Part shown: positions 27,578 to 37,740 of the stretch, one piece after another
Layout: every line of letters begins with the position of its first letter
How positions within the stretch are numbered: the stretch's first letter is position 1
Assembly: GCF_009729055.1 (NCBI RefSeq)
Contig: NZ_CP045484.1
Span: forward strand, 1,984,001 to 2,048,000
Origin: Sulfurisphaera ohwakuensis
Lineage (GTDB): Archaea; Thermoproteota; Thermoprotei_A; Sulfolobales; Sulfolobaceae
Direction of reading: 5' to 3'
DNA length: 64,000 bases
Made by a program: the position numbers and the translations under genes
The notes under the pieces: model-generated
The model's input: only the letters and a program-made list of their open reading frames with translations
What the model was told of the DNA's origin: nothing
The model's database searches: none

Positions 27578-27866
27578 CGAAGTATTTTCTTATAATCTCC
27601 TTTATTTTATCTATGTTTTTTATAAAAGCGTAAAGTATAGCTATTAGAAGATAAGAAGAAGTAATCTCATACTCTCCGCTACTTTGAACAGAAAAACTCT
27701 CAAATCTAACTGAATTTATCTTAACTGTTTTATCCTCTACTAGGGAAATTACATTATAGGGTAAGTCTATTATAATAACGTTAAAGTTCTCATTTGATAT
27801 ACCTTCCTTAAGCAGTATATCATTAGCTATTTTAGTTATACAATCTAAATCTTTACAGTTTATCAT
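27534..27866 (-). CDS. unidentified small protein, upstream copy of a tandem pair
   Basis: The 110-aa protein begins MINCKDLDCITKIANDILLK, has a beta-rich middle (FNVIIIDLPYNVISLVED) and an amphipathic helical end. No family is recognised. It is possibly related to the gene after it. It is not obviously membrane-bound. About 250 bases of non-coding sequence lie upstream, where its promoter must be. Confidence 0.5.
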   Translation of the reverse strand: MINCKDLDCITKIANDILLKEGISNENFNVIIIDLPYNVISLVEDKTVKINSVRFESFSVQSSGEYEITSSYLLIAILYAFIKNIDKIKEIIRKYFGENSVVFKLIDIVL

Positions 27867-28115
27867 CAGGTGAACAACCCATCATCACTTTTTCAGTTAA
27901 GGTTGGTTTCCTCATTAATTACATTTTCTTATTAATCATTTTTAAGTATTTACTTGAGATTAAACTTTTCGTTAATTAAGTTAAGAGTAATTATCTTCAG
28001 ATAGTGTTTATAATCTGAAAAAAGAGGTATTGATAAAAGATTTTTGACATAAAACTTTAGGGACTAAATGAGCTGGATCAAAAAATTAGAAATTATTGAA
28101 AATAACGATAAAACA

Positions 28116-28922
28116 TTACAATCCTTCTCTCTTAAAACTAAAGTAAATAAACACTCTTGTAATTGCTACTAGAATTAGAGAGAAGAGAATTAATGTTGAA
28201 GCTTCAGTTACTGATGCATTAAAGTATGTTAAAAATGTATTGTAGACACATACTGAGGCTACCGGAACACCATTAAATATCCATCCAGAAACATAAGGTG
28301 CAACAATAACAACTGAACCAAACTCACTTATAGCTCTAGCCATTGAAGTTAAACCAGCAGATATTATACCTCTTACTGAGGATGGTAAAATCACTCTAAA
28401 ATAAGTTCTTAGTTCTGAAGCTCCTAGACTTAATGCATAATATTCATGGCTTCTTGGAAGAGCTTCATAAAAGTTCTGCATTGCTCTTACATAAATAGGT
28501 GAAGAAACTATCATTAAGGCAAGTATTAAACCTAAATATGTAAAGAAGAAATTTATTCCATGGGTTTCTAAAAATCTTCCTAGAGGATTTAATGGACTAT
28601 CTATAAAAAGTAAAGCTATACCAACTACTGGATGAGGAACTGAAGCAGGAATGTCAACAATAGCCTCTATGATCGGATTTCTATGTCTAGCTAAGTAATA
28701 GGCTAAAGGAGTAAATAGAATTATGATTAACATAATGCTAATGGAGGAAGCAAAAAACGTTAACTCTATTGATCTTACTATGGCACTCCCGAAGGCATAT
28801 TTCATAGAAAAATAAGGACCATAACCATAATAAAGAACTGCAAGAATTGGGAAAATGAGGAGAAAAGCTAGAAAAAATACTAATGCCTTAAAAAGATTAA
28901 ACTGCACTGAAGTTCCCGCCAT
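28116..28922 (-). CDS. ABC transporter permease, molybdate/tungstate type
   Basis: The protein is about 268 aa with five to six membrane segments and the cytoplasmic EAA loop YYALSLGASELRTYFRVILP, followed by ARAISEFGSVVIVAPY, which is highly typical of ModB/WtpB/TupB permeases. It passes the oxyanion through the membrane using the ATPase encoded on the other strand. I choose ATG 28922 (MAGTSVQF) because it overlaps the binding-protein gene less; ATG 28934 is also possible. It follows the binding-protein gene as an operon. Confidence 0.87.
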   Translation of the reverse strand: MAGTSVQFNLFKALVFFLAFLLIFPILAVLYYGYGPYFSMKYAFGSAIVRSIELTFFASSISIMLIIILFTPLAYYLARHRNPIIEAIVDIPASVPHPVVGIALLFIDSPLNPLGRFLETHGINFFFTYLGLILALMIVSSPIYVRAMQNFYEALPRSHEYYALSLGASELRTYFRVILPSSVRGIISAGLTSMARAISEFGSVVIVAPYVSGWIFNGVPVASVCVYNTFLTYFNASVTEASTLILFSLILVAITRVFIYFSFKREGL

Positions 28923-30030
28923 ACTGTAGTACACCTTGATTTAACAGATTAAGAATTTGTGATGGAACATCGCTCTTGTTTTGATAGAATAATAATGGGT
29001 GAGTTATCGGTGTTACACCAAACATTGATAGTTCTTGAACATGATCTACTATAAACTCAACAAACTCTATAGCTCCTTGTTCATTTGAGGCATTTACTGG
29101 AATAGTTATATATAGATAAACAGGATTTCCATAAATCTTCAACGTTTGGCCATTAACTGTTATTTTATAGAAGAAGAAACTATCCCAACTAGTTTCATTA
29201 GGATAATATCCAAAGCTTAACCATGGAGGAAGTTTTAAATATTGTAAGTGCTGAGAAATTGCATAAGATACATAAGAGAACGTAAAATCAAGTTTACCTG
29301 TTGCTAGATCTGGGACAAAGTCTGCTGTAGTAGGTGCTGATACAACATTTGGATTGTGATTAACTAAGTTAATAAAGTAATCAAAACTATGATTAGCATA
29401 CAGATAACCCGCCATCTTTAAAATCAAATAAGCATATAAGCCTTCAGGATCACTACTTGGGTTTGAAATACCTAGACTAAACTTTGTTGTTAATAAATAG
29501 AAGAAGTTATACCAGTATTGGCTTTCATTAGTTTTCATAGCCATCGTATAGTTTGAATATAACTGATTCCAGTAAGGACTTTGAGTAGTATAGTTACTGT
29601 AAATTATAGCCATTTGGTCAGAGATAAAAGCTATTGCCCAACCTGGGTCTCTATTACCTTCTAATTCAACAGCTTGAATATAAGCCACTGGTACAAAAAC
29701 GCTAACAGGTTGTCCTTTTGCAATCTGAGCTGCTAATCCGAATGAGCCTCCTGGTACTACGTCTACAGTAATTCCAGTCTGGTTCTCAAACTGCTTAGCT
29801 AAATAGTCAAATATAGCCTTATAGGCACCAGCAACATAGACAATGACCGGACCACTTGATGAAGGAGAAACAGAAGATGATGTAGTTGTTGGTGTGGTAG
29901 TACTTGTAACTGAAGACGATGATGGATGGTGAGTTAGCAACAACACAGCAGCTACTGCTACTATTGCTATTATAACTATTGCTATAATGACATAAGAAGA
30001 GATTGCCTTATATACCTTGTGCCTCGACAT
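28897..30030 (-). CDS. ABC transporter substrate-binding protein, WtpA/ModA-like
   Basis: The 377-aa lipoprotein-like or membrane-anchored binding protein has an N-terminal hydrophobic anchor (~12-35, VIIAIVIIAIVAVAAVLLL) followed by a Ser/Thr linker typical of Sulfolobales surface proteins, then the periplasmic-type fold starting VIVYVAGAYKAIFDYLAKQF. The segment DFVPDLATGKLDFTFSYVSY matches the WtpA group, which binds tungstate and molybdate. It lies beside the molybdenum cofactor genes several kb away, consistent with tungsten- or molybdenum-dependent enzymes. The oxyanion choice is inferred. Confidence 0.87.
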   Translation of the reverse strand: MSRHKVYKAISSYVIIAIVIIAIVAVAAVLLLTHHPSSSSVTSTTTPTTTSSSVSPSSSGPVIVYVAGAYKAIFDYLAKQFENQTGITVDVVPGGSFGLAAQIAKGQPVSVFVPVAYIQAVELEGNRDPGWAIAFISDQMAIIYSNYTTQSPYWNQLYSNYTMAMKTNESQYWYNFFYLLTTKFSLGISNPSSDPEGLYAYLILKMAGYLYANHSFDYFINLVNHNPNVVSAPTTADFVPDLATGKLDFTFSYVSYAISQHLQYLKLPPWLSFGYYPNETSWDSFFFYKITVNGQTLKIYGNPVYLYITIPVNASNEQGAIEFVEFIVDHVQELSMFGVTPITHPLLFYQNKSDVPSQILNLLNQGVLQYGGNFSAV

Positions 30031-30105
30031 TTGTATTTAATTAGAAATATTCCTATATTTAAATATTTTCATCAGTCCCTATATTAGAAGATTATATTTA
30101 TATAG

Positions 30106-30121
30106 TCAAAATTTTTAAAAC
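30106..30121 (+). promoter_or_regulatory. TATA-box promoter of the ATPase gene
   Basis: CAAAATTTTTAAAAC ends 24 bases before the ATG at 30145. The 114-base gap to the divergent binding-protein gene likely holds both promoters and any metal-responsive operator. Confidence 0.45.
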
Positions 30122-30144
30122 TTTTAGATAATTAATAGTAATCA

Positions 30145-30753
30145 ATGCTTGAGGCTGAAGTAGAAAAACGTTATTCTGGTTTTGCTCTCAATATACAGTT
30201 TAAGGATAAAGGTATAATTTCAATAATAGGAAAAAATGGAAGTGGAAAGACTACTTTTCTTAAAATTTTATCTGGAATAATACAACCAGATAGAGGATAT
30301 GTAAAACTTGACGGTAGAGATATTACTAATTTACCTATAAACAAAAGAAATATTGTCCTAGTGAACCAAGAAACATACATACCTAATTTTAATGTTAGGA
30401 AACATCTCGTTTGGGGTGCAAAGATTAGAAAAATAAAAGTTGATGAGAAAGAGATTATTGAAATTGCTAAGATGTTAGACGTACCAATTAATGAAAATAA
30501 AAAAGTTGGACAATTGAGTCTTGGTAATAAAGAAAAAGTTTCACTTGCAACTGCTATTATAGCTAGACCCAGAGTTATACTAGTGGATGAAGGCTTTAGT
30601 AATATAAATAATAAGAGAAATTTCATAAGAAATTATATTAATTTAGCTAGAATTTATGGGATAGATATAATATATGTTACACAAGACATCGAAGATACAA
30701 AGCTAGCTGAGAAAACATATATGATGGAGAATGGAAGCTTAAAATCGATTTAA
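30145..30753 (+). CDS. ABC transporter ATPase, probable partner of the oxyanion permease
   Basis: The 202-aa nucleotide-binding domain has Walker A GKNGSGKTT (~residues 30-38), the Q-loop in LVNQET, and Walker B VILVDEGFSN. The signature motif reads LSLGNKEKV instead of the usual LSGGQ, and the H-loop region is YVTQDIED with glutamine rather than histidine. It lacks the C-terminal TOBE/MOP domain of ModC. The divergent position beside permease and binding-protein genes makes it the likely energiser of that transporter. The degenerate signature may lower activity. Confidence 0.82.
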   Translation: MLEAEVEKRYSGFALNIQFKDKGIISIIGKNGSGKTTFLKILSGIIQPDRGYVKLDGRDITNLPINKRNIVLVNQETYIPNFNVRKHLVWGAKIRKIKVDEKEIIEIAKMLDVPINENKKVGQLSLGNKEKVSLATAIIARPRVILVDEGFSNINNKRNFIRNYINLARIYGIDIIYVTQDIEDTKLAEKTYMMENGSLKSI

Positions 30754-30756
30754 AAA

Positions 30757-31956
<1,200 letters not shown>

Positions 31957-31957
31957 G

Positions 31958-32293
31958 TTATTTAGTCTCCTTATATAGTTCTGACGCAATTTTTTTACCT
32001 TTTTTCGTTAGATCATAATATATTCCCTTAGGCTTATGATCCAATTCCTTGGCCTTAACTTTTAGCCATGGCTTGACTGAAGATGTAACACTTCTTTTTA
32101 AGGCACCTTGAAATCTTTGCAACAGACCCTCTTCTTCTAATTTCTTGCAAGCTTTTTCAATTTCGTCTTCACTATATTTAGGCGCCCAACCACTTTCACC
32201 TAACAACCTCCTAGCCATATACCATGGATTATCGGGACCATATTTGTAAATATGAATAAGTATTTTTTTCTCTAAATCTGAAAGTTCACTCAC
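31958..32293 (-). CDS. DUF2250 winged-helix protein
   Basis: The 111-aa protein starts [20 protein letters not shown] and carries a winged-helix profile ([20 protein letters not shown], then [15 protein letters not shown]) as in the archaeal DUF2250 family of predicted DNA-binding proteins. It overlaps the DtxR-type gene before it by 8 bases and leads directly into glycerate kinase, so the three may be regulated together. The target is unknown. Confidence 0.8.
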   Translation of the reverse strand: MSELSDLEKKILIHIYKYGPDNPWYMARRLLGESGWAPKYSEDEIEKACKKLEEEGLLQRFQGALKRSVTSSVKPWLKVKAKELDHKPKGIYYDLTKKGKKIASELYKETK

Positions 32294-32921
32294 TAACTAG
32301 CACCTCTTCAGCTAGTGCTTTAGGAATAGATTCTTTTTTACTATCAATTTCTATTACAAAATCATTGTCACTCTTTTTAATTAATTTTATCTCGACCCCA
32401 GGTTTAATATTTAGCTCATCGGCCATAGATAAAATCCATTCTTCTTCTCTTATAATCATTATAACTTTATATTTTTTATTACATTCTGCTTCAGACAATT
32501 TTATTCCATTTATTTTAACTTCTCTTCCCGGAATAGGATGACCATGAGGACAAGTTAAAGGTTTACCAAGAAGTTCATCAATTTTATCTACCACATCTTC
32601 TGGCCAGATGTGCTCAAGTCTATGAGCAAGTTGATGAGCTCTAATCCAATCAAGTCCTATTATATCAGTTAATAACCTTTCAGAAAGCCTATGAGCCCTA
32701 ATTAGCTTCTCAGCAATCTTCTTACCTTCAGTTGTTAATTTAATTTTCTTATTATCTCTTTCAATCAATCCAATTTTCTCTAATTTTTCAAGAGCTTTAC
32801 TAACTGTGCCAGGTGATACATTAAAAGCAAGAATAAGATCAGAAACCCTGGCATATCCTTTAAGTAACTCAATTTCATAAATCTCTTTTAAGTAATTTTC
32901 TAATGGTTCAGATAGTTCCAT
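32286..32921 (-). CDS. DtxR/MntR-family metal-dependent regulator
   Basis: The 211-aa protein has an N-terminal winged helix ([40 protein letters not shown]), the dimerisation/metal domain with [28 protein letters not shown] (histidine and acidic ligands) and PHGHPIPG, and a C-terminal FeoA-like domain. Such proteins repress iron or manganese uptake genes when bound to metal. In this window it may control the adjacent operon or sites elsewhere. It lies 8 bases downstream of an 83-aa gene in the same direction. Confidence 0.9.
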   Translation of the reverse strand: MELSEPLENYLKEIYEIELLKGYARVSDLILAFNVSPGTVSKALEKLEKIGLIERDNKKIKLTTEGKKIAEKLIRAHRLSERLLTDIIGLDWIRAHQLAHRLEHIWPEDVVDKIDELLGKPLTCPHGHPIPGREVKINGIKLSEAECNKKYKVIMIIREEEWILSMADELNIKPGVEIKLIKKSDNDFVIEIDSKKESIPKALAEEVLVSE

Positions 32922-32929
32922 ACAAAAAA

Positions 32930-33181
32930 TTACTTAACGATAATTTTAGTTTTTACTGTTTGAATAAGCCTGGGTGTTTCTCCTTCTTCTTTTACAAATA
33001 CATTTACATTAGCCTGAAATTTACCTTCATAACCATGAGTTTTAAGATATTCTCTAACTCTATCAAGGGCCTCATCAATAGCTGATGAAATATGCTCATG
33101 CATTTTAGAAGCAATTTGTGGAACATCTAGATCTAATTCAGTTATCGCATAATATTTTTTTATTTCTTCCGAAGCTCTCAT
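32930..33181 (-). CDS. small conserved-looking protein of unknown function
   Basis: The 83-aa protein starts [20 protein letters not shown], with a helix ([20 protein letters not shown]) and then beta strands to the end ([20 protein letters not shown]). It is charged and soluble. No family is recognised. It is the first gene of the run DtxR-DUF2250-glycerate kinase, only 8 bases before the DtxR gene. Confidence 0.65.
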   Translation of the reverse strand: MRASEEIKKYYAITELDLDVPQIASKMHEHISSAIDEALDRVREYLKTHGYEGKFQANVNVFVKEEGETPRLIQTVKTKIIVK

Positions 33182-33280
33182 GTGTATCTAAAATAAAACT
33201 TCTTTTCATCAAATTAAAATTTAAGGTTTTAATTTCGAACTAGAAAAGCTTAATATAAATGGAGTAATATCATATCATAT

Positions 33281-33706
33281 ATGTACAAAGTTATTTTTAA
33301 GGTAATTAGCAATGGTTCTTTTACTAATTCCCTTAAGGAATTGAGAAAGGCTGGTTTCATTCCAATATACTTTAGAAGAGATAATGGAGTTGAGGAATAT
33401 ACTACTCTTTACAATTCTAATGATATTAATGAAGTTAAAGAAGCGATTATTGATTTTGCCTATTTGATTTCTAGGCAAGGTAAGAATGGAGGATATGATT
33501 TTGCTAAGATATATAAGGTTGAGGATAAATACATTGGAAAACTAGCAGGAGGAGGTTTAGGAGCTCTATTAGGTTATCAGTTTGGAGGTATTGCTGGACT
33601 TATATTAGGGACATTAGGAGGAATATTTTTAGGTGAGTTATTCGATATATCATATGGTCAAACTTTAGTGGGGTTAATGAATTGGCCAATCCAATTAACC
33701 AGTTAA
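33281..33706 (+). CDS. unknown protein with glycine-zipper membrane segment
   Basis: The 141-aa protein has a soluble N-terminal alpha/beta part (MYKVIFKVISNGSFTNSLKE, LRKAGFIPIYFRR) of about 85 residues and a C-terminal glycine-rich hydrophobic stretch (GKLAGGGLGALLGYQFGGIA, then GLILGTLGGIFLGELF) that looks like a glycine zipper for membrane insertion. The function is unknown. A membrane protein gene overlaps its end by 25 bases, suggesting they work together. Confidence 0.7.
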   Translation: MYKVIFKVISNGSFTNSLKELRKAGFIPIYFRRDNGVEEYTTLYNSNDINEVKEAIIDFAYLISRQGKNGGYDFAKIYKVEDKYIGKLAGGGLGALLGYQFGGIAGLILGTLGGIFLGELFDISYGQTLVGLMNWPIQLTS

Positions 33707-34089
33707 CTAAAAGGGGTTTAAGTATTTTATTAGGAGTTGTTATGTTTTTAACATCAGTACTGCTGATTACTAAAGTTCATGTTAATCTGTCAGAGATATT
33801 ATTCACGTTTAATCCTTATCCATTTTACTTCATAGGGTTAATATTTGGAGTTGAAAGAATATTTTACGGAGTTACGGGTAGTTCAAAACTTCTTTCATTA
33901 ATTATGGGTGGGGGAGAATATTCCTCACTAAGTACTTTGGCCTTATTTATATTCTTCTTAAGTTTTGGATTATATGTAATAATTTATACAATAGCTTATA
34001 CGCAAATAATATTACAGATGTTAAATGTAATTAATGGGATTAGTTATTTGCTTTTCTCTTTAAGTATATTTAAGGCTTGGCACATGTGA
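33682..34089 (+). CDS. small integral membrane protein of unknown function
   Basis: The 135-aa protein has about four hydrophobic segments (SILLGVVMFLTSVLLI, YPFYFIGLIFGVERIF, TLALFIFFLSFGLYVIIYTI, ILQMLNVINGISYLLFSLSI). The likely start is TTG at 33682, within the preceding gene. It may form a complex with the glycine-zipper protein. The end overlaps the convergent methyltransferase gene by 20 bases. No family is recognised. Confidence 0.65.
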   Translation: MANPINQLTKRGLSILLGVVMFLTSVLLITKVHVNLSEILFTFNPYPFYFIGLIFGVERIFYGVTGSSKLLSLIMGGGEYSSLSTLALFIFFLSFGLYVIIYTIAYTQIILQMLNVINGISYLLFSLSIFKAWHM

Positions 34090-34762
34090 AAAATGTCCAA
34101 GCACCAATTTTTTCATAATCTACTTTAAGTCCGACCTCTTCAAATATCTTTATATAATAATCCACAGGATGTATTCTTAATCCCCAAATTGCAGCTAAAA
34201 ATTGACTTATCATGTTATTTTTTGTTAAAATTGTTGCAACACATCTCTTACCATGTTTTAGTACCCTATTTATCTCTCTTACTGCAACTAACACTGAAGG
34301 AAACATATGAAGAACAAACATTGCAGAAATACCATCTATAGATTCATCAGCAAATGGGAGCTTTAATGCATTCCCTCTTACTGCGATCACATTTGGTCTT
34401 TTATCCTTTAATATTTTTAAAAACTTATACGAGATATCAAGACCCATACAGATTTCACATTTAACATAATCAAAGATCTTCCCTGTTCCAGTACCTATAT
34501 CTAAAACTATAGTACCGCTAATCATTTCTCCTGCTTTTCTCATTATATAACTATAACTTTTACCAGAAGTAATCAAAAGACCTAAAGGGGCCCAAACAGG
34601 TTCATAAACGGGAGCAATTAGATCAAGAATCTTTTCACTTTTTATGTTTTCTGTTAATAAATCTATTATTCCATCAACTTCAGAAAATGTATGACCTTTT
34701 TCACATACCCATTTCTTAACAAACTTAGAACCGTCAATAGGGCATCTAAATATATCGCTCAT
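34070..34762 (-). CDS. class I SAM-dependent methyltransferase with N-terminal zinc-ribbon-like region
   Basis: The 230-aa protein opens with CPIDGSKF...VCEKGHTFSEVDGII, a small cysteine ribbon like that of rRNA/ubiquinone-type methyltransferases. The Rossmann core follows: VLDIGTGTGKIFDYV (motif I), the acidic GLDISYKFLK and NALKLPFADESIDGI. The substrate cannot be inferred. It overlaps the membrane-protein gene tail to tail and lies 19 bases downstream of a CBS-domain gene on the same strand. Confidence 0.85.
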   Translation of the reverse strand: MSDIFRCPIDGSKFVKKWVCEKGHTFSEVDGIIDLLTENIKSEKILDLIAPVYEPVWAPLGLLITSGKSYSYIMRKAGEMISGTIVLDIGTGTGKIFDYVKCEICMGLDISYKFLKILKDKRPNVIAVRGNALKLPFADESIDGISAMFVLHMFPSVLVAVREINRVLKHGKRCVATILTKNNMISQFLAAIWGLRIHPVDYYIKIFEEVGLKVDYEKIGAWTFFTCAKP

Positions 34763-34781
34763 TAAAATACCTATACTATAT

Positions 34782-35489
34782 CTAATATATTAAATTTGAT
34801 AAAGCAAAAGCAACCAAATCTTTTAAAGTTACTATCTCTATATTTTTAGAATCAGTTACAATTACACTACCTATATTTCTTTTAATCATCGTACTAACTA
34901 CTGTGTGTAAACTCTCTTCTTTACTTACACTATAAACTTCCACTATCATTATTTTACTAATACTTAAATTGAGATCTATATCGTAATTATAAACAATATC
35001 TCTTGATGAAACTATACCATATAAAAACTTATCATAAACGGGCATATGTCTAATCTTATTCTTTAACATAAGTTCACCAACAGTTTTTATCTTTGTATAT
35101 GGTTCAACAAATATAGCTTCTTTAGATAATTCGCCTATAAGTGCATTACTCTTTGACCAATCTATCTGTGATATAACATCTTTGTACGTTATTATCTTAT
35201 TGTCATAAATTACTGAATCTGTATCGTTAATAATCATACTTCTCGTTATTTCCTTTAACTCATTGCTTTTCACTATGACTGGAAATTTCAATTTAGCATC
35301 TTTTAGTTTAGATTCAACATCATTATTAATTATATGATATAGTGCTTCATCAACACTAAAAATTCCTAAAATATTGTTACTTCTACTAACAACTATTCTT
35401 CTTATATTGTTTCTCTTCATAAAGAAGAGCGCATCTATAACATAAGCGTCTGGATCAACACTTATTATTTCTCTTCCTTCAACTCTCAA
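34782..35489 (-). CDS. CBS-domain protein (four CBS repeats)
   Basis: The 235-aa protein is built of two tandem CBS pairs: DAYVIDALFFMKRNNIRRIV near the start, and later PYTKIKTVGELMLKNKIRHM and ESLHTVVSTMIKRNIGSVIV. CBS pairs usually bind adenosine nucleotides and act as energy or ligand sensors. There is no enzyme domain attached. It overlaps the mobB gene by 11 bases, so it may monitor or regulate molybdenum cofactor synthesis; this is inference. Confidence 0.85.
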   Translation of the reverse strand: MRVEGREIISVDPDAYVIDALFFMKRNNIRRIVVSRSNNILGIFSVDEALYHIINNDVESKLKDAKLKFPVIVKSNELKEITRSMIINDTDSVIYDNKIITYKDVISQIDWSKSNALIGELSKEAIFVEPYTKIKTVGELMLKNKIRHMPVYDKFLYGIVSSRDIVYNYDIDLNLSISKIMIVEVYSVSKEESLHTVVSTMIKRNIGSVIVTDSKNIEIVTLKDLVAFALSNLIY

Positions 35490-35967
35490 TCTTTAATTCC
35501 CTAATCTTAAGATAATTCAACAAATTATATAATAGTACTGTTAATGGATCATTACATTCAACTTTTTTACCGTTAATTATGAGATTACACTCTTTCTTAC
35601 AATTTTCGGCCTCACTAACTATTCTTCTACTAATTTCGTCTACCTCAGTAAGATTATGTATCTCAATTTTCTTTCCTAATTCTAAATCTTTATAGCCTTC
35701 AACAAGAATAATATCGACTGGAAGAAGATAAAGAAGATTTAAATTACATCTATAAAACATAACACATTTTGAATCATTAAAAATTACAATATCCGAACCA
35801 GCTTCCCAAAAACGATATGTATCTTTACCTTGTATGTCAATCTCGTGATGAGAATGCTTAACTACAGCCACCTTATAGCCTTTTTCCTTCAGAATCTTAA
35901 CAGCTCTTTCAATCGCCGAAGTCTTTCCCGTATCCTTTTTGCCTACTACTTGTATAATGCAACCCAT
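35479..35967 (-). CDS. mobB: MobB, molybdopterin-guanine dinucleotide synthesis GTPase
   Basis: The 162-aa P-loop protein has IQVVGKKDTGKTSAIERAV (Walker A), VAVVKHSHHEIDIQGKDTYRF and ILVEGYKDLELGKKIEI, the hallmarks of MobB. It is an adaptor to MobA in attaching GMP to molybdopterin. The divergent moeA gene starts 35 bases away, so this locus holds three Mo-cofactor genes from one promoter region. Confidence 0.92.
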   Translation of the reverse strand: MGCIIQVVGKKDTGKTSAIERAVKILKEKGYKVAVVKHSHHEIDIQGKDTYRFWEAGSDIVIFNDSKCVMFYRCNLNLLYLLPVDIILVEGYKDLELGKKIEIHNLTEVDEISRRIVSEAENCKKECNLIINGKKVECNDPLTVLLYNLLNYLKIRELKIES

Positions 35968-36002
35968 ATGCTAATTTATACCAGTTAGTAATATTTTATA
36001 AT

Positions 36003-37169
36003 GTGCTAATAAGCTTAGAAGAAGCTAGAAAAATAATTGATATTAACATCTCTTCAAAGTATAATTATTATAGATATGAAAGCATTTATAATTCAGTAGG
36101 AAAAATTATCCTAGAAGATATCTACGCAATAAAAAGTATTCCAGAGGTCAATTTATCCGCTATGGACGGGTTTGCGTTTAAGGTGTCTGACTATAAAAAA
36201 CATGGAAAACTAAAAATAGTTGGAAAATTATTTCCCTCGTCTAAGGAAATCCCAGAACTTAAGGAAGGCGAGGCATATTATGTAGCCACAGGTGCACCGA
36301 TACCAAAGGGCGCTGATGCAGTAGTTAGAATAGAAGCTTCAAAGGTTATAAATAATGAATTAATTGTAGGAGAAGAGGTTTTTGAAGGAAAGGATATAAA
36401 ATATGCAGGTGAGGATGTAAAAGAAGGAGAGTTAATAGTTAAGAAAGGAGATGTATTAACTCCTTATCATCTTGGAATATTAACTTATCAGGGTATAAGG
36501 AAAGTGAAAATAGGGAATATAAAGAGTTGTGTTATAGCATCTGGGGATGAAATATCTCCGTTTAATGATCCCTTACCAGAGCTTATACCAGATTCAATAT
36601 CGCCAATTATTCTATCAATACTCGAAAAAATTGGAAAAGCAACCTATTATGGTGTAGTTAGAGATGAAAAAGAAAGCATAAAACAGAAATTAATTGAAAT
36701 GAAAGAATCTTGTGATATTATTTTCTTTATAGGGGGTTCTTCAGTAGGAGAAAAAGATTATGTTAAAAAACTTGTTGCAGAGCTAGGAAAACTTTTGTTT
36801 GAAGGGGTAAGTGTAAACATTATAAAAAGGGGTGGTGTAGGATTGCTAGAAGAAACACCAATTGTAAGCTTGCCAGGACAAGTTGTGTCAGCAGTAACTG
36901 TTTTTCATGAACATGGACTTCATATTATATCTAGAATGTTAGATAGTGAGATAAGAAAATTTGTAAAGGTTAAGTTAGGCAAAGATATGTATGTAGAGCA
37001 TAAAATGGACTCAACTTATTTGTTTAGAATTGAAAATGGGGAAGCTTTTCCTTTAAGATGGGGTACAGGGTTGTACAGTGAACTAATTAAAGCTGATGGT
37101 TTTGGTTACCTTTCAAGGGGAAAGATCCATAAAAGAGGAGAAGAGATTGAAATTCAAAAATTCCTTTGA
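36003..37169 (+). CDS. moeA: MoeA, molybdopterin molybdotransferase
   Basis: The 388-aa enzyme inserts molybdate (or tungstate) into adenylylated molybdopterin. Motifs: VNLSAMDGFAFK (~residues 50-60), VATGAPIPKGADAVVRIE, VLTPYHLGILTYQGI, and the MoCF_biosynth core FFIGGSSVGEKDYV and VSLPGQVVSAV. The start is GTG 36003; an ATG one base earlier is out of frame. It overlaps mobA by 23 bases. A functional link to the WtpA-type transporter several kb away is likely. Confidence 0.93.
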   Translation: MLISLEEARKIIDINISSKYNYYRYESIYNSVGKIILEDIYAIKSIPEVNLSAMDGFAFKVSDYKKHGKLKIVGKLFPSSKEIPELKEGEAYYVATGAPIPKGADAVVRIEASKVINNELIVGEEVFEGKDIKYAGEDVKEGELIVKKGDVLTPYHLGILTYQGIRKVKIGNIKSCVIASGDEISPFNDPLPELIPDSISPIILSILEKIGKATYYGVVRDEKESIKQKLIEMKESCDIIFFIGGSSVGEKDYVKKLVAELGKLLFEGVSVNIIKRGGVGLLEETPIVSLPGQVVSAVTVFHEHGLHIISRMLDSEIRKFVKVKLGKDMYVEHKMDSTYLFRIENGEAFPLRWGTGLYSELIKADGFGYLSRGKIHKRGEEIEIQKFL

Positions 37170-37740
37170 TGTAATTATTTTAGCTGGAGGAGAATCAAAA
37201 AGATTTGGATCTGATAAATGCTCATATGAACTTGACGGGAAAACATTTCTAGAAAGAATAGCGGATAATTTTCAAAATCCTATTATAGTTACCCATAAAA
37301 AGAGAAATATCTTTCATGGCATCCAAATAATAGATACAGAAAGAAAAGGTCCAGTAAAAGCAATAGAATTAGCTTTACCTTATCTTACTAATAATAAAGT
37401 CTTTATAACCGGTTGCGATTTTCCTTTCATAACATACGATTTAGCAGATTTTATTTGTAGTAAAGACAGTGAAATAAGTATTATTTTAGAAGAAGAAGAA
37501 CAACCGTTACTAGCATGTTATTCAGTGAAACTTCTGAGAAAAAATATTAAAAGTGTCTCTTCTTTACAACATCTCCTTAATTTTGCTAATACGATTTATT
37601 TTATAGGTACCTATGAACTTCAACTTCACGGTTTTTCATTATTTCAACTCAAAAATATTAACTCTTGGATGGATTTTTTTAAAATACCAGATAAATACAC
37701 GCTTAGCAAATACATTATACAAGGTAACCAAAAGTGTTAG
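37147..37740 (+). CDS. mobA: MobA, molybdenum cofactor guanylyltransferase
   Basis: The 197-aa nucleotidyltransferase has the signature [20 protein letters not shown] at its N-terminus, followed by [12 protein letters not shown] with the metal-binding acidic residue. It joins GMP to Mo-molybdopterin. I choose TTG 37147 because the signature then begins at the usual place; an ATG at 37096 would add 17 residues read from the middle of the moeA end. The gene overlaps moeA (23 bases) and the next methyltransferase gene (7 bases). Confidence 0.88.
   Translation: MKFKNSFDVIILAGGESKRFGSDKCSYELDGKTFLERIADNFQNPIIVTHKKRNIFHGIQIIDTERKGPVKAIELALPYLTNNKVFITGCDFPFITYDLADFICSKDSEISIILEEEEQPLLACYSVKLLRKNIKSVSSLQHLLNFANTIYFIGTYELQLHGFSLFQLKNINSWMDFFKIPDKYTLSKYIIQGNQKC

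Noticed and set aside
30145-30753. The ATPase could be a multidrug-type ABC protein on its own.
   Set aside because: The divergent adjacency to a binding protein and permease without any other ATPase makes it the better partner, though its odd signature is kept as a finding.
37096-37740. A longer MobA starting at ATG 37096.
   Set aside because: The extra 17 residues are read from inside the moeA end; the family signature starts close to the TTG at 37147.
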